From positions 310,001-374,000 of the forward strand of contig NZ_JAAVUV010000001.1 of the NCBI RefSeq assembly GCF_018449635.1: a DNA stretch of 64,000 nt. Reading direction: 5' to 3'. A program made the translations under genes and the position numbers. This DNA comes from Caballeronia sp. dw_276. GTDB lineage: Bacteria > Pseudomonadota > Gammaproteobacteria > Burkholderiales > Burkholderiaceae. Position 1 is the stretch's first letter. Every line of letters begins with the position of its first letter. The notes under the pieces are model-generated. The model worked only from the letters and a program-made list of their open reading frames with translations. It was not told the origin of the DNA and made no database searches. Of this stretch, positions 8,917-18,652 are shown in pieces.

Positions 8917-9861
8917 ATGGCGACAAAATCATACGGCCTCCCCGCCTTGCCCGTTATAAACTCCGGTCCGATGAGCAACCACGAACAATTCCACGTTGTA
9001 TACGACGGCCCGGCGCTTGATGAGCATCGGATGGACGTTCGCGATCTCGCACCCGCGCTGATCGCAATAGCCGATTTATTCTCCGCAGCCAACACGGAGT
9101 TGAACGGAACCTCTGCGGACGTTCGCGTCGAGGTCAAAGGAAATTTCAAATCGGGGTCGTTTGAGATCGAATTGATCTTCATGCAAGCGTTGATCGTGCA
9201 ATTGCGCGACATGTTTGCGAGTTCCACTGCAACCGCTGTTTCCAACGCGTCGGCCATTCTCGCCGTGGTTGGTCTGGTCGGTGGCGGCGGCCTGATTGGT
9301 TTTCTACGGAAGTTGCGGGGCCGCCGACCTGAGCATGTCGAGGTCAACGGTGAGTCTTGCAATGTCTGGATGACCGAAACCGAAGTCATCGAGGTCTCAG
9401 GATCGGTACTCCGGCTCTATAAAACGCGGGCAGTACGCGTATTTTTGCAGCAGATGTTGTCGCCGCTTGAACGTGAGGGCATAACAAGTTTCGGCGTAGT
9501 TCGCGGCAACGACATCGATCTGGACATCGACCAGGACGAATTGCCGGCGTTTGCGTTCGCTGACACGCAAGAGGAGGTAGTGTCCGACTTCACGGGGCGC
9601 AAGTTGCTCCAGATCGAGTCGGTGACGTTCAAGGATCAAAACAAGTGGAGAGTGAACGACGGCCAGTCAGCGTTTTTTACGTCGATGGACGATGGCGATT
9701 TCCTTGCGAAAGTCAACGCGGGCGAACGCTTTGGAAAGGGTGACGTGTTGGTGGTGGACCTCCAACATATACAAACCATTACCGATGGCACCCTTAAAAC
9801 GGAATTTCGCATCTTGAAGGTCCATGAGCATCGCGCGCCGCTGCAGACTGCGCTGTTCTGA
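8917..9861 (+). CDS. Hypothetical protein with one central membrane segment
   Basis: Not recognised. The 314-residue product has an N-terminal soluble part with YDGPALDEHRMDVRDLAPAL, then a single hydrophobic Gly-rich segment (SAILAVVGLVGGGGLIGFL) followed by a basic RKLRGRR stop-transfer sequence. About 180 soluble residues with alternating acidic strands follow. The ATG at 8917 is chosen because GAGG lies 7 bases before it; the ATG at 8971 (MSNHEQF) is an alternative. It has no operon partner: sseA lies upstream on the other strand and a Rieske oxygenase downstream on the other strand. The adjacent integrase-like scar and modest base composition suggest an acquired gene. Confidence 0.65.
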   Translation: MATKSYGLPALPVINSGPMSNHEQFHVVYDGPALDEHRMDVRDLAPALIAIADLFSAANTELNGTSADVRVEVKGNFKSGSFEIELIFMQALIVQLRDMFASSTATAVSNASAILAVVGLVGGGGLIGFLRKLRGRRPEHVEVNGESCNVWMTETEVIEVSGSVLRLYKTRAVRVFLQQMLSPLEREGITSFGVVRGNDIDLDIDQDELPAFAFADTQEEVVSDFTGRKLLQIESVTFKDQNKWRVNDGQSAFFTSMDDGDFLAKVNAGERFGKGDVLVVDLQHIQTITDGTLKTEFRILKVHEHRAPLQTALF

Positions 9862-9874
9862 ACGCGGCACAAAA

Positions 9875-9899
9875 AATGCCCATCAAATCGATGGGCATT
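9875..9899. terminator. Bidirectional intrinsic terminator
   Basis: A 10-bp perfect stem (AATGCCCATC, loop AAATC, GATGGGCATT) with an A run on its left and TTC on its right. It serves the converging orphan membrane-protein and Rieske genes. Confidence 0.8.
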
Positions 9900-9927
9900 C
9901 TTCGCTCGACAACTCAGACTTGCACCC

Positions 9928-11040
9928 TCAAATCTCGCCCAACTGCCGGCGCAAGAATTCGTGAAAATGCTGCATGCCTGACTCCATCGGGCTTTGATAC
10001 GGGCCGACTTGCGACTCGCCCCGATTCATCAGTGCGCGACGTCCTGCGTCCATGCGTTCGGCGATTTCATCGTCCTCACGCGCGGTTTCCATGTACGCCG
10101 CCCGCTCAGCCTCAATAAACTCACGCTCGAACAGCGCGATTTCTTCAGGATAATAAAACTCGACGATGTTCGTGGTTTTCTGCGGCCCTTGCGGAATCAG
10201 CCAAGACACTACAAGCACGTGCGGATACCACTCGATCATGATGCCCGGGTAATACACCATCCAGATCGCGCCGAATTCCGGCATTTTGCCGTTGCGGAAC
10301 CGCAGTACCTCGTCGTGCCATTTACGGTACGTAGGACTGCCGGGTTTTTCGAGATTCTTGTGCACGCCAACGGTCTGGACGCTATACCAGTCGCCGAATT
10401 CCCAGGTCAGGTCATCGCAGGAAACAAAGCTTCCCAAACCCGGATGGAACGGCGCGACGTGGTAGTCCTCGAGGTACACCTCGATAAAACTCTTCCAGTT
10501 GTAATTGCACTCGTGCACTTCGACGTGATCGAACATGAAGCCCGAAAAGTCGAAATGTCTGGACGGTCCAAGTCGGGCGAGATCGGCCGCGACATCGCGT
10601 CCGCTCGCTTCGAACAGCAGGCCTTGCCAGTTCTGCAAAGGGGATTTGCCGAGGTTGAGGCACGGTTTGTCGGCGAAATGCGGCGCGCCGAGCAACTGGC
10701 CGTCGAGATCGTACGTCCACCGGTGCAACGGACACACAATGTTTTCCGCCGTGCCGCGCCCGTTCAGCATGATGGCCTGGCGGTGACGGCAGACATTGGA
10801 CAGCAACTCGATCTCATCCTGTTTGTTACGGACGAGCAGACGCCCTTCGCCCTCGCCGGGCAAAGCAAAATAATTCCCCGCCTCGGGCACCATGAGTTCG
10901 TGGCCGATATAGCGTGGACCGTGCTTGAACAGCGTGTCGATTTCGCGCTTGAGAAGCGCTTCGTCAAAGTAAGCCGTGACTGGCAACTGACTGTGAATCG
11001 CGTTCAGTTGCAATGCATTGCTCAGATTGGACATTCCCAC
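9928..11040 (-). CDS. Aromatic ring-hydroxylating (Rieske) oxygenase alpha subunit
   Basis: Catalytic subunit of a Rieske non-haem iron oxygenase, 370 residues. The N-terminal Rieske [2Fe-2S] domain has C84-R-H86 and C103-PL-H106. The C-terminal catalytic domain has the mononuclear iron site in YLEDYHVAPFHP (His about 194 and 199) preceded by the Asp/Glu bridge. No beta subunit, ferredoxin or reductase gene lies nearby, so it probably belongs to the alpha-only (homotrimeric) class and borrows electrons from elsewhere. Related members act on quaternary ammonium compounds or aromatic acids; the substrate cannot be assigned here. Confidence 0.85.
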   Translation of the reverse strand: MGMSNLSNALQLNAIHSQLPVTAYFDEALLKREIDTLFKHGPRYIGHELMVPEAGNYFALPGEGEGRLLVRNKQDEIELLSNVCRHRQAIMLNGRGTAENIVCPLHRWTYDLDGQLLGAPHFADKPCLNLGKSPLQNWQGLLFEASGRDVAADLARLGPSRHFDFSGFMFDHVEVHECNYNWKSFIEVYLEDYHVAPFHPGLGSFVSCDDLTWEFGDWYSVQTVGVHKNLEKPGSPTYRKWHDEVLRFRNGKMPEFGAIWMVYYPGIMIEWYPHVLVVSWLIPQGPQKTTNIVEFYYPEEIALFEREFIEAERAAYMETAREDDEIAERMDAGRRALMNRGESQVGPYQSPMESGMQHFHEFLRRQLGEI

Positions 11041-11332
11041 TCCCGTGAAGACGTGAAAGCAGTGAACAACCCAACCATCGAAAATTCGATTTAGGGAGAC
11101 CGCGAATTATAACGAAAACCCTTTCAATGGGGCGCCCGAGGACTTGTTTTGGGTCAAATCCCAGTGCAGAGTTCCGGGCATTTGCGGGACTTTTCAGAAT
11201 TTTTAGAGACAAGCGGCGCAACCCCGGGACGCGCCATAGGCACGGGTGAGCGCATGGTGGAGGTCGGAAAAGCAGCTTTTGCCGTAGAATGTCCGACTTG
11301 TTTCCCGAAATCCGACATTACACCCACGATTC

Positions 11333-11644
11333 ATGGCGAAAACCGCACCGCAGGAAGGCTCGGCAAGCGCGGAAAACGCGCCGCTCCCGGAGAACTATGA
11401 AACGGCGCTAGCCGAGCTGGAAGGGCTTGTGGCGCGCATGGAAGGTGGCGCGCTGAGCCTCGAAGAATCGCTCGCTGCGTACCGCCGCGGCGCCGCACTC
11501 GTCGGCTTTTGCCAGCAACAACTAGAAAAGGTCGAGCAGCAAGTTCGCGTGCTCGACGGCGACACACTAAAACCGCTGCCCGCCGAATTGCAGCGCGCGA
11601 CCCAGGGCGCAGGCACGTCGGCAGATAACGGGGACGACTTATGA
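11333..11644 (+). CDS. xseB: Exodeoxyribonuclease VII small subunit
   Basis: Small subunit of the ExoVII single-strand nuclease (recombination and repair), 103 residues. The family core YETALAELEGLVARMEGG followed by LSLEESLAAYRRG is intact. It opens an operon with ispA and dxs, the common arrangement in proteobacteria. Its stop codon overlaps the ispA start (ATGA), implying translational coupling. The large subunit xseA is not in the window. Confidence 0.93.
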   Translation: MAKTAPQEGSASAENAPLPENYETALAELEGLVARMEGGALSLEESLAAYRRGAALVGFCQQQLEKVEQQVRVLDGDTLKPLPAELQRATQGAGTSADNGDDL

Positions 11645-12528
11645 CTTTTGATCAATGGATGCACGCGAGCCTCGATCGCGTTGAAACGGCGCTGGAGCAC
11701 TACCTGCCGGGCACGGATATCGTGCCCGCGAAGTTGCATGAAGCTATGCGCTACGCCGTGCTCGGCGGCGGCAAGCGGGTGCGCCCGCTCTTGTGCCACG
11801 CCGCCGGCGAACTGACGAGCGCGGATGCGCGTGCGCTCGATGCCGCGAGCGCGGCGCTTGAGATGATCCATGTGTATTCGCTGGTACATGACGACATGCC
11901 GGCCATGGACGACGACGCCTTGCGTCGCGGAAAACCAACGGTACACGTGCAATATGACGAAGCGACGGCACTCCTCGTTGGTGACGCGCTGCAGTCCCAG
12001 GCGTTCGTCGCGCTGACAGCGGACAATAACGGCTTGAGCGCCGTCCAGCAGGCCGCGCTCACCCGGGAACTGGCGCTTGCGAGCGGTTCGGTGGGCATGG
12101 CGGGTGGCCAGGCTATCGACCTGGAAAGTGTAGGCCGCAAACTCTCGCGCCCTGAACTCGAGACCATGCACCGGAAGAAAACAGGCGCTTTGTTGCGCGC
12201 AGCCGTGCGAATGGGTGCACTCTGTGGCGAAGCGCCGGACGCAGCTGCCATGAACGCGCTGGACGCTTACTCGGCTGCGGTCGGCCTCGCGTTCCAGGTG
12301 GTGGATGACATTCTGGACGTAACCGCGGACTCCGCCACGCTTGGCAAGACGGCGGGCAAGGACGCAAAGGACGACAAACCGACGTACGTGTCGATCATCG
12401 GACTCGATGCATCGCGCGAACTGGCAGCTCAACTGGGCCGCGACGCCCATGCTGCACTAGCGCCGTTTGGCCCGCGGGCCGCCCGACTGGGCGAACTGGC
12501 CGACCTGGTTGTGAACCGGGTGAACTGA
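11641..12528 (+). CDS. ispA: Farnesyl diphosphate synthase (polyprenyl synthetase)
   Basis: Condenses dimethylallyl and geranyl diphosphate with isopentenyl diphosphate to make farnesyl diphosphate for quinones, undecaprenyl carriers and hopanoids. It has 295 residues with both aspartate-rich motifs: DDMPAMDD (about 84-91) and DDILD (about 222-226). The GGGKRVRP substrate motif is near residues 42-49. The start overlaps the xseB stop by 4 bases. dxs follows 87 bp downstream, so precursor supply and chain elongation are probably cotranscribed. Confidence 0.94.
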   Translation: MTFDQWMHASLDRVETALEHYLPGTDIVPAKLHEAMRYAVLGGGKRVRPLLCHAAGELTSADARALDAASAALEMIHVYSLVHDDMPAMDDDALRRGKPTVHVQYDEATALLVGDALQSQAFVALTADNNGLSAVQQAALTRELALASGSVGMAGGQAIDLESVGRKLSRPELETMHRKKTGALLRAAVRMGALCGEAPDAAAMNALDAYSAAVGLAFQVVDDILDVTADSATLGKTAGKDAKDDKPTYVSIIGLDASRELAAQLGRDAHAALAPFGPRAARLGELADLVVNRVN

Positions 12529-12615
12529 AACATACGATAAAACGCGAAACCGGCGGGCGTGCAAGATGCTTGCAAACCTGAACGGCTTTCGCCAGTTTTC
12601 CTAAATGGGACGACG

Positions 12616-14556
12616 ATGTACGACTTGCTGAAAACCATCGACGATCCAGCCGCATTGCGAGCGCTGGACCGCCACGAACTAAAACCGCTGGCCGAGGAGT
12701 TGCGTGCCTACGTGCTCGACAGCGTGTCGCAGACGGGCGGGCATTTGTCGTCGAATCTCGGAACGGTCGAGCTGACGATTGCGCTCCATTACGTCTTCGA
12801 TACCCCGAACGATCGCATCGTCTGGGACGTCGGTCATCAGACTTATCCGCACAAGATTCTGACCGGTCGGCGCGACCAGATGAAATCGCTGCGCCAGGCC
12901 GGCGGCATCTCTGGCTTTCCGCGCCGAAGCGAGTCGAAATACGACACCTTCGGGACCGCGCATTCCAGCACGTCCATCTCGGCGGCGCTTGGCATGGCGA
13001 TCGCGAGCAAGTTGCAGGGCGACAACCGCTATTCGATCGCGGTGATCGGCGACGGCGCCATGACCGCGGGCATGGCCTTCGAAGCCATGAACAATGCGGG
13101 CGTGGCCGACGACGTGCCGCTGCTCGTGATCCTGAACGACAACGACATGTCGATTTCGCCGCCGGTGGGCGCGCTCAATCGCCATCTGGCGCGGCTGATG
13201 TCGGGCCGTTTCTACGCGGCAGCACGCGCCGGCGTGGAGCGTGTTCTGCGCGTCGCGCCGCCTATGCTGGATCTTGCCCGCAAGCTCGAGGAACACGCGA
13301 AGGGCATGATCGTGCCGGCCACGTTGTTCGAGGAATTCGGTTTCAATTACATCGGACCCATCGATGGTCATGATCTCGAATCGCTGATCCCGACGCTGCA
13401 GAACATCAAGGAACTGCGCGGGCCGCAGTTCCTGCACGTCGTGACCAAGAAGGGTCAGGGCTACAAGCTCGCCGAAGCCGATCCGGTCCTGTACCACGGC
13501 CCCGGGAAGTTCAATCCGGCGGAAGGCATCAAGCCGTCGACGGTGCCATCGAAGAAAACCTACACGCAAGTATTCGGCGAATGGCTCTGCGACGCCGCCG
13601 AGCAGGATTCCCGCGTCGTCGGCATCACGCCGGCCATGCGCGAAGGCTCGGGCATGGTCGAGTTCGAGAAGCGCTTCCCGGACCGTTATTTCGATGTCGG
13701 CATTGCCGAGCAGCACGCCGTGACCTTCGCGGGCGGTCTTGCCGCCGACGGCATGCGCCCGGTCGTCGCGATCTATTCAACGTTCCTCCAGCGCGCCTAC
13801 GATCAACTGATCCACGACGTCGCCTTGCAGAACCTGCCGGTGGTCTTTGCCATCGACCGTGCGGGCCTGGTCGGCGCGGATGGCGCAACCCACGCCGGCA
13901 ACTATGATCTGGCGTTCCTGCGCTGCATCCCGAACATGACGGTGATGGCCGCGTCCGATGAAGACGAATGCCGCCAGATGCTCTACACAGCGCTGCAGCA
14001 GCCGAATCCATCGGCCGTGCGTTATCCGCGCGGTGCGGGTACGGGTGTGAAAACCGTCAAGAAGATGACGGCGATCCCGCTCGGCAAGGGCGAAATCCGC
14101 CGTGAGTCAACGCAAAAAGTCGGTTCCGGCTCGCGTATCGCAATTCTCGCGTTCGGCACGATGGTGGCGCCCGCATTGGCCGCTGCCGAGGAACTGGACG
14201 CAACCGTCGCCAACATGCGGTTCGTGAAGCCTATCGATGCCGACTTGCTGCGGGAACTGGCCGCTACGCACGACGCGCTCGTGACCGTCGAAGAAGGCGC
14301 GATCATGGGCGGCGCGGGTTCGGCTTGCGTTGAAAGTCTGCTGGCCAGCTCGGTTATCAAGCCGGTGCTGCAACTGGGCTTGCCGGACGTGTTTATCGAT
14401 CATGGCGATCCGGTCAAGCTGCTGGCCTCGTGCGGACTGGACGGGGCGGGTATCGCGAAGTCGATTCGCGAGCGCTTTCTAAAAGACGCCGTGTCGCGCG
14501 ATATCCAGAGCGATGTCGAACGCAACGCGGGCAAGCTGACGAAACGCGTCGCTTGA
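12616..14556 (+). CDS. dxs: 1-deoxy-D-xylulose-5-phosphate synthase
   Basis: First enzyme of the methylerythritol phosphate pathway, a thiamine diphosphate enzyme joining pyruvate and glyceraldehyde 3-phosphate. It has about 646 residues. The ThDP/Mg motif [15 protein letters not shown] is near 144-158 and the catalytic glutamate lies in [14 protein letters not shown] near 361. The start used is the ATG of [10 protein letters not shown] at 12616, with GGGA upstream; the open frame extends further but without family similarity. It sits in the xseB-ispA-dxs operon and ends at a hairpin before folE2. Confidence 0.96.
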   Translation: MYDLLKTIDDPAALRALDRHELKPLAEELRAYVLDSVSQTGGHLSSNLGTVELTIALHYVFDTPNDRIVWDVGHQTYPHKILTGRRDQMKSLRQAGGISGFPRRSESKYDTFGTAHSSTSISAALGMAIASKLQGDNRYSIAVIGDGAMTAGMAFEAMNNAGVADDVPLLVILNDNDMSISPPVGALNRHLARLMSGRFYAAARAGVERVLRVAPPMLDLARKLEEHAKGMIVPATLFEEFGFNYIGPIDGHDLESLIPTLQNIKELRGPQFLHVVTKKGQGYKLAEADPVLYHGPGKFNPAEGIKPSTVPSKKTYTQVFGEWLCDAAEQDSRVVGITPAMREGSGMVEFEKRFPDRYFDVGIAEQHAVTFAGGLAADGMRPVVAIYSTFLQRAYDQLIHDVALQNLPVVFAIDRAGLVGADGATHAGNYDLAFLRCIPNMTVMAASDEDECRQMLYTALQQPNPSAVRYPRGAGTGVKTVKKMTAIPLGKGEIRRESTQKVGSGSRIAILAFGTMVAPALAAAEELDATVANMRFVKPIDADLLRELAATHDALVTVEEGAIMGGAGSACVESLLASSVIKPVLQLGLPDVFIDHGDPVKLLASCGLDGAGIAKSIRERFLKDAVSRDIQSDVERNAGKLTKRVA

Positions 14557-14576
14557 TTTGAACGGATGCAATGCTA

Positions 14577-14601
14577 CGGCGGACGTCTGGGACGTCCGCC
14601 G
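14577..14601 (+). terminator. Strong hairpin after dxs
   Basis: An 11-bp perfect stem (CGGCGGACGTC, loop TGG, GACGTCCGCCG) followed by only three Ts. It is likely an attenuating or partial terminator between dxs and folE2. Confidence 0.65.
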
Positions 14602-14665
14602 TTTGCATCCCGGCATGATCCTCGCGTGACAAAACCACAATTCGCGCGACGGACAAGGAAATACA

Positions 14666-15472
14666 ATGAATCAGATGAATCCCGCCTTTGCGATGCCCGA
14701 TGTCCAGAGTTCGCTCGACATCCGCCAAATCCCGATCCAGCGCGTGGGCGTAAAAGCGGTTCGATATCCGCTGACGGTCCGGACATCGACAGGGGAATTG
14801 CAGCCGGGTGTGGGCCTCTGGAATCTCGACGTGCACCTTCCCGCCGACCAGAAAGGCACGCACATGTCGCGCTTTGTCGCGTTGCTCGAAGAACATCGCG
14901 CGCCGCTCGACCAAGCCAGTTTCCGTACCATGCTCGCCGCCATGCTGCAAAAGCTCGAGGCGCATTCGGGCCGTATCGAAGTGTCGTTTCCGTACTTCGT
15001 GATGAAGACCGCGCCGGTTTCGGGCGTGCAAAGCCTGATGGATTACGAGGTCACGCTGACGGGTGAAATCCGCGCGGGCGAAACCCGGACGTCGATGAAA
15101 GTGCTCGTGCCGGTGACGAGCCTGTGCCCGTGCTCGAAGCAGATCTCGCAATACGGCGCGCACAACCAGCGCTCGCATGTGACCATCAGCGCCGAGTTCG
15201 CGGGCGACCTGGCTATCGAAGATTTGATCCGGATTGCGGAAGAAGAGGCGTCGTGCGAACTATGGGGATTGCTCAAGCGGCCCGACGAGAAGTTCGTGAC
15301 CGAGCGCGCGTACGAGAATCCGAAATTCGTCGAAGACCTTGTACGCGATGTCGCCACGCGCCTGAACGCCGATGAACGAATCGTGGCGTACGTGCTGGAA
15401 GCGGAGAACTTCGAGTCCATTCACAATCACAGCGCGTATGCCGTGATCGAACGGGACAAGCGGCTTTCCTGA
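14666..15472 (+). CDS. folE2: GTP cyclohydrolase FolE2 (type IB)
   Basis: Converts GTP to 7,8-dihydroneopterin triphosphate, first step of folate (and queuosine) synthesis. At 268 residues it matches FolE2 in length and in its tunnelling-fold motifs. The expected catalytic cysteine lies in [11 protein letters not shown], followed by HNQRSHV. An AAGGAA Shine-Dalgarno precedes the ATG. FolE2 enzymes tolerate metals other than zinc, and in some bacteria the gene is zinc-responsive; no Zur box was recognised here. It converges on tsaD with 9 bp between stops. Confidence 0.93.
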   Translation: MNQMNPAFAMPDVQSSLDIRQIPIQRVGVKAVRYPLTVRTSTGELQPGVGLWNLDVHLPADQKGTHMSRFVALLEEHRAPLDQASFRTMLAAMLQKLEAHSGRIEVSFPYFVMKTAPVSGVQSLMDYEVTLTGEIRAGETRTSMKVLVPVTSLCPCSKQISQYGAHNQRSHVTISAEFAGDLAIEDLIRIAEEEASCELWGLLKRPDEKFVTERAYENPKFVEDLVRDVATRLNADERIVAYVLEAENFESIHNHSAYAVIERDKRLS

Positions 15473-15481
15473 GCCTTTAGA

Positions 15482-16510
15482 TCAGGCGGCCGCCAGGGAG
15501 GTCAGATCCCAGCGCGGCTTCACCGTGAATGCATAATCGCGCACGGCCTGGTCGGGCCAGCGCGCGAGCCGCAAAGCGCCCGCGAGCGCGATCATTGCGC
15601 CGTTATCGGTACACAGTGACAAGTCAGGATAGTGCACTTCGAAGCGCCGCTTTTTAGCGGCCGCCGAAAGCGCCTCACGCAATTGTCGGTTCGCGCCCAC
15701 ACCGCCCGCAACCACCAGCCGTCTCAGGCCCGTCTGCTTCAATGCCGCGATGGATTTGGTCGTCAGCACATCCACGGCGGCATCGACGAAACCGCGCGCC
15801 AGATCGGCCTTCGATTGCTCGCAGATATTTGCGCCAAGTTTGCGGCTGTGCGTCAGCACCGCCGTCTTCAACCCGCTGAAGCTGAAATCGAGGTCGCCGG
15901 AATGCAGCATCGGGCGCGGCAGCTTGACTGCGCCCGACGTACCAAATTCAGCCAGGCGCGAGACTTCGGGGCCACCCGGGTAACCGAGACCAAGGAGCTT
16001 GGCGGTTTTATCGAAGGCTTCGCCGGCAGCGTCATCGAGCGTTTCGCCGAGCGTTTCGTATTCGCCGACATTGGTGACGCGCATCAATTGCGTGTGTCCA
16101 CCCGATACCAGCAGCGCCACGAACGGAAACGGCGGCGGCTCGCTCACCAGCAGCGGCGACAGCAAATGCCCCTCCAGATGATGAATGCCCACCGTCGGCA
16201 GGTCCCACGCCATGGCCAGTGCGTTCGCTACGCTCGCGCCGACCAGCAGCGCGCCGGCGAGACCGGGGCCTTGCGTGAACGCGATGGCATCGATGTCCGT
16301 GGGCGCCGTCTTGGCTTCCGCCATCACTTGTTCCAGCAGCGGTAACGCGCGGCGGATATGGTCACGCGAAGCCAGTTCAGGCACGACACCACCGTATTCA
16401 CGGTGCATGGCGATTTGCGAATGCAGTGCGTGCGAAAGCAGGCCGCGCTCAGTGTCGTAGAGCGCGAGGCCGGTTTCATCGCAGGAGCTTTCTATGCCTA
16501 GAACGAGCAT
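15482..16510 (-). CDS. tsaD: tRNA N6-adenosine threonylcarbamoyltransferase TsaD
   Basis: Catalyses transfer of threonylcarbamoyl to A37 of ANN-decoding tRNAs together with TsaB and TsaE. It has 342 residues. The ASKHA-type start [11 protein letters not shown], the metal-binding HHLEGH (His about 111 and 115) and the VSGGHTQL nucleotide loop are all present. It is transcribed away from the flavoprotein gene at 16622, so a divergent promoter region occupies 16511-16621. Confidence 0.95.
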   Translation of the reverse strand: MLVLGIESSCDETGLALYDTERGLLSHALHSQIAMHREYGGVVPELASRDHIRRALPLLEQVMAEAKTAPTDIDAIAFTQGPGLAGALLVGASVANALAMAWDLPTVGIHHLEGHLLSPLLVSEPPPFPFVALLVSGGHTQLMRVTNVGEYETLGETLDDAAGEAFDKTAKLLGLGYPGGPEVSRLAEFGTSGAVKLPRPMLHSGDLDFSFSGLKTAVLTHSRKLGANICEQSKADLARGFVDAAVDVLTTKSIAALKQTGLRRLVVAGGVGANRQLREALSAAAKKRRFEVHYPDLSLCTDNGAMIALAGALRLARWPDQAVRDYAFTVKPRWDLTSLAAA

Positions 16511-16621
16511 GGCGGGGGAATTCTCGGGATTTGCTGTTTAACGAATCAGTATACCAGTGGCGGGAATTTCGCCCCCCGCAAGGCCAGCGGCACCGGCAAT
16601 CAACCCGCTACAATGCGCGCC

Positions 16622-17833
16622 ATGGAAACTTACGATATCGCCGTCGTCGGCGCGGGCGCCGCCGGCATGATGTGCGCCGCCGTGGCCGCGCAGAACGGCC
16701 GTCGCGTGGTGCTGATCGATCATGCCGAACGGCTCGCGGAAAAGATCCGCATTTCGGGCGGCGGACGCTGCAATTTCACGAATATCAACGCGGGGCCGGC
16801 CAATTTTTTATCGGCGAATCCGCATTTTTGCCGCTCCGCGCTCGCCCGATATACACCGCAGGATTTTCTCGCGCTGCTCAAGCGGCATCGCGTGGCGTGG
16901 CACGAAAAGCATAAAGGCCAGCTTTTCTGCGACGATTCCAGCGAATCCATCATTCAGGTCCTGAAAAGCGAATGTGACGCGGGTGGCGTGACGTGGCGCC
17001 GGCCGGTCGGCATCGACGCGATCATTCATGACGGCGCCCGTTTTACCCTTGCGACGACCGCAGGCGCGATGTCGTGCGCGGCGCTCGTCGTAGCCACGGG
17101 CGGTCTGTCGATCCCGAAAATCGGGGCAACGGATTTTGCGTATCGGGTGGCCAAGCAATTCGGCCACAAACTAATCGATACCCGTCCTGCCCTCGTCCCG
17201 CTGACCTTCGCACCGGCCGACTGGGAGCCGTTTGCAGCCTTGTCCGGGCTGTCCGTTCCCGTGGAATTGAGCGCCGGGACCGGGCGTCAGCGGACCGACT
17301 TCTCAGAAGATCTGCTGCTCACCCATCGCGGATTATCAGGCCCTGGCGTATTGCAGATTTCGAGCTACTGGAACCCGTCGGAGCCGATTTCCATCGATCT
17401 GCTTCCGGGCGTCGACGCCACGAAAGAACTGATCACCGCCAAACGTGAATCGCGCAAGCAGGTCGGCACATTCCTCGCGGAACGTGTGCCGGCGCGACTC
17501 GCCCAGACCTGGCTGGACGTCCAGCGCGTGCGCGCGGATTCGCGTCTCGCCGATCTCCCCGATAAAACCCTGCGCCAGATCGGCGAATCCCTGTCGCGCT
17601 GGACGCTGACGCCCAATGGCACGGAAGGCTACCGGAAAGCCGAAGTCACGCGCGGCGGCGTGGACACGCGCGAGCTTTCATCCGCCACGATGATGAGCGC
17701 GCGCGTCGCGGGTTTGTATTTCATCGGCGAGGCTGTCGATGTCACCGGCTGGCTCGGCGGATACAACTTCCAGTGGGCGTGGGCGTCGGGGGTGGCGGCA
17801 GGGAAGGCGGCCGCCGGGCAGGTCACTGGATAA
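16622..17833 (+). CDS. HI0933/BaiN-family NAD(P)/FAD-dependent oxidoreductase
   Basis: Flavoprotein of about 403 residues in the HI0933-like family, whose members are poorly characterised (BaiN acts on bile-acid intermediates in gut bacteria). It shows the N-terminal FAD motif VGAGAAGMM, the family signature ISGGGRCNFTN, ATGGLSIPKIGATDFAY in the middle, and the C-terminal FAD-contact segment GEAVDVTGWLGGYNFQ. I use the ATG at 16622, three codons inside the longest frame. A 10-bp hairpin lies just after the stop. The physiological substrate is unknown. Confidence 0.85.
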   Translation: METYDIAVVGAGAAGMMCAAVAAQNGRRVVLIDHAERLAEKIRISGGGRCNFTNINAGPANFLSANPHFCRSALARYTPQDFLALLKRHRVAWHEKHKGQLFCDDSSESIIQVLKSECDAGGVTWRRPVGIDAIIHDGARFTLATTAGAMSCAALVVATGGLSIPKIGATDFAYRVAKQFGHKLIDTRPALVPLTFAPADWEPFAALSGLSVPVELSAGTGRQRTDFSEDLLLTHRGLSGPGVLQISSYWNPSEPISIDLLPGVDATKELITAKRESRKQVGTFLAERVPARLAQTWLDVQRVRADSRLADLPDKTLRQIGESLSRWTLTPNGTEGYRKAEVTRGGVDTRELSSATMMSARVAGLYFIGEAVDVTGWLGGYNFQWAWASGVAAGKAAAGQVTG

Positions 17834-17838
17834 CAGCC

Positions 17839-17863
17839 CAAACCCATGGCCAGCATGGGTTTG
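17839..17863 (+). terminator. Hairpin terminator after flavoprotein gene
   Basis: Perfect 10-bp stem (CAAACCCATG, loop GCCAG, CATGGGTTTG) starting 5 bases after the stop codon. There is no T run, so termination may be partial. Confidence 0.6.
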
Positions 17864-17901
17864 CACAAAGGAATGCGGCTCGGCGCAACCCGGCTTTCGG
17901 C

Positions 17902-17931
17902 TTAGAAAACCTGTTTTCGACCTGCTATACT
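17902..17931 (+). promoter_or_regulatory. Sigma-70-type extended -10 promoter
   Basis: TGCTATACT at 17923-17931 is an extended -10 (TGn plus TATACT). TTAGAA at 17902-17907 sits 18 bases upstream as a weak -35. This is where the rpsU-dnaG-rpoD block promoter would be expected. Confidence 0.6.
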
Positions 17932-17991
17932 GCTCCGTTCGTAGCGACAATCGGCGCAACTCAAACAGTGTGCAAACGGGGGCGGTGATCC

Positions 17992-18090
17992 ATGAAAAAC
18001 AATTCGATCCCTTCCGAAATCACGCCGGCAAGCGTTCAGCGCCGGCCGGCCTCAAACGCATTCGAAACATCCGTTCATGATCCCGCTTGA
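17992..18090 (+). CDS. Possible 32-residue small ORF in the usual rpsU position
   Basis: ATG at 17992 preceded directly by GGCGGTGATCC, which matches the extended complement of the 16S rRNA 3' end (GGAGGTGATCC) at 10 of 11 positions. The predicted peptide (32 residues, starting MKNNSIPSEITPASVQRR) has no similarity I recognise and is not ribosomal protein S21. Its stop codon lies inside the stem of the terminator that follows. Related genomes usually carry rpsU here, so this may be a decayed rpsU, a leader peptide, or a small RNA with a fortuitous ORF. Confidence 0.35.
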   Translation: MKNNSIPSEITPASVQRRPASNAFETSVHDPA

Positions 18091-18113
18091 GGAAACGTCC
18101 CAAGCGGGTTTTT
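18082..18113 (+). terminator. Intrinsic terminator before yqeY
   Basis: CCCGCTTG and CAAGCGGG arms, with an inner GGA/TCC pairing and an AACG loop, followed by TTTTT. It ends a roughly 170-nt transcription unit starting at the 17926 promoter. Confidence 0.8.
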
Positions 18114-18171
18114 GCATTGAGCGGTGAATGGCAGAATATTCTCAACCCAGCATCAGCAGAGTTCCCAAGCA

Positions 18172-18618
18172 ATGAGCCTTAAAGACCAGATCACCGACGA
18201 CATGAAAACCGCGATGCGCGCCCGCGAAACCGAGCGCCTCGGAACCATTCGGCTGCTGCTCGCGGCGATCAAGCAGCGCGAAGTCGACGAGCGTGTCACG
18301 CTGGACGACGCGGCGATCACGGCGGTTATCGACAAGATGATCAAGCAGCGCAAGGACTCCATCAGCCAGTTCCAGACAGCAGCGCGCGACGACCTGGTCG
18401 CGAAGGAACAAGCCGAATTGTCGGTTCTGTCCGCCTACATGCCGGAACAATTATCAGCCGATGACATCAACGCCGAGATCCAGGCGGCCGTGGCGTCAAC
18501 GGGCGCAGCAGGTCCGCAGGATATGGGCAAGGTGATGGGCGTGCTGAAGCCGAAGCTGGCCGGACGTGCGGACATGACGGCGGTATCCGCCCTGGTAAAA
18601 GCGGCGCTCGCCAAATAA
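18172..18618 (+). CDS. GatB/YqeY domain-containing protein
   Basis: 148-residue helical YqeY-type protein. The family shares its fold with the tRNA-binding tail of amidotransferase subunit GatB, but its own role is unsettled. Recognisable core: LGTIRLLLAAIKQREVDER and LSAYMPEQLS, ending with GKVMGVLKPKLAGRADM. The start at 18172 (MSLKDQI) is chosen over the upstream frame because it fits the family length. It lies just ahead of dnaG and rpoD, the standard beta-proteobacterial neighbourhood. Confidence 0.85.
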   Translation: MSLKDQITDDMKTAMRARETERLGTIRLLLAAIKQREVDERVTLDDAAITAVIDKMIKQRKDSISQFQTAARDDLVAKEQAELSVLSAYMPEQLSADDINAEIQAAVASTGAAGPQDMGKVMGVLKPKLAGRADMTAVSALVKAALAK

Positions 18619-18652
18619 GCTTCTTATAAAGACCTAGCAAAAGAATTAATTA

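Noticed and set aside
17739-18080. Ribosomal protein S21 (rpsU) in the usual place before yqeY
   Set aside because: All three forward frames were read; none has the S21 core (xxPFExAxRRFxR), so no rpsU was annotated.
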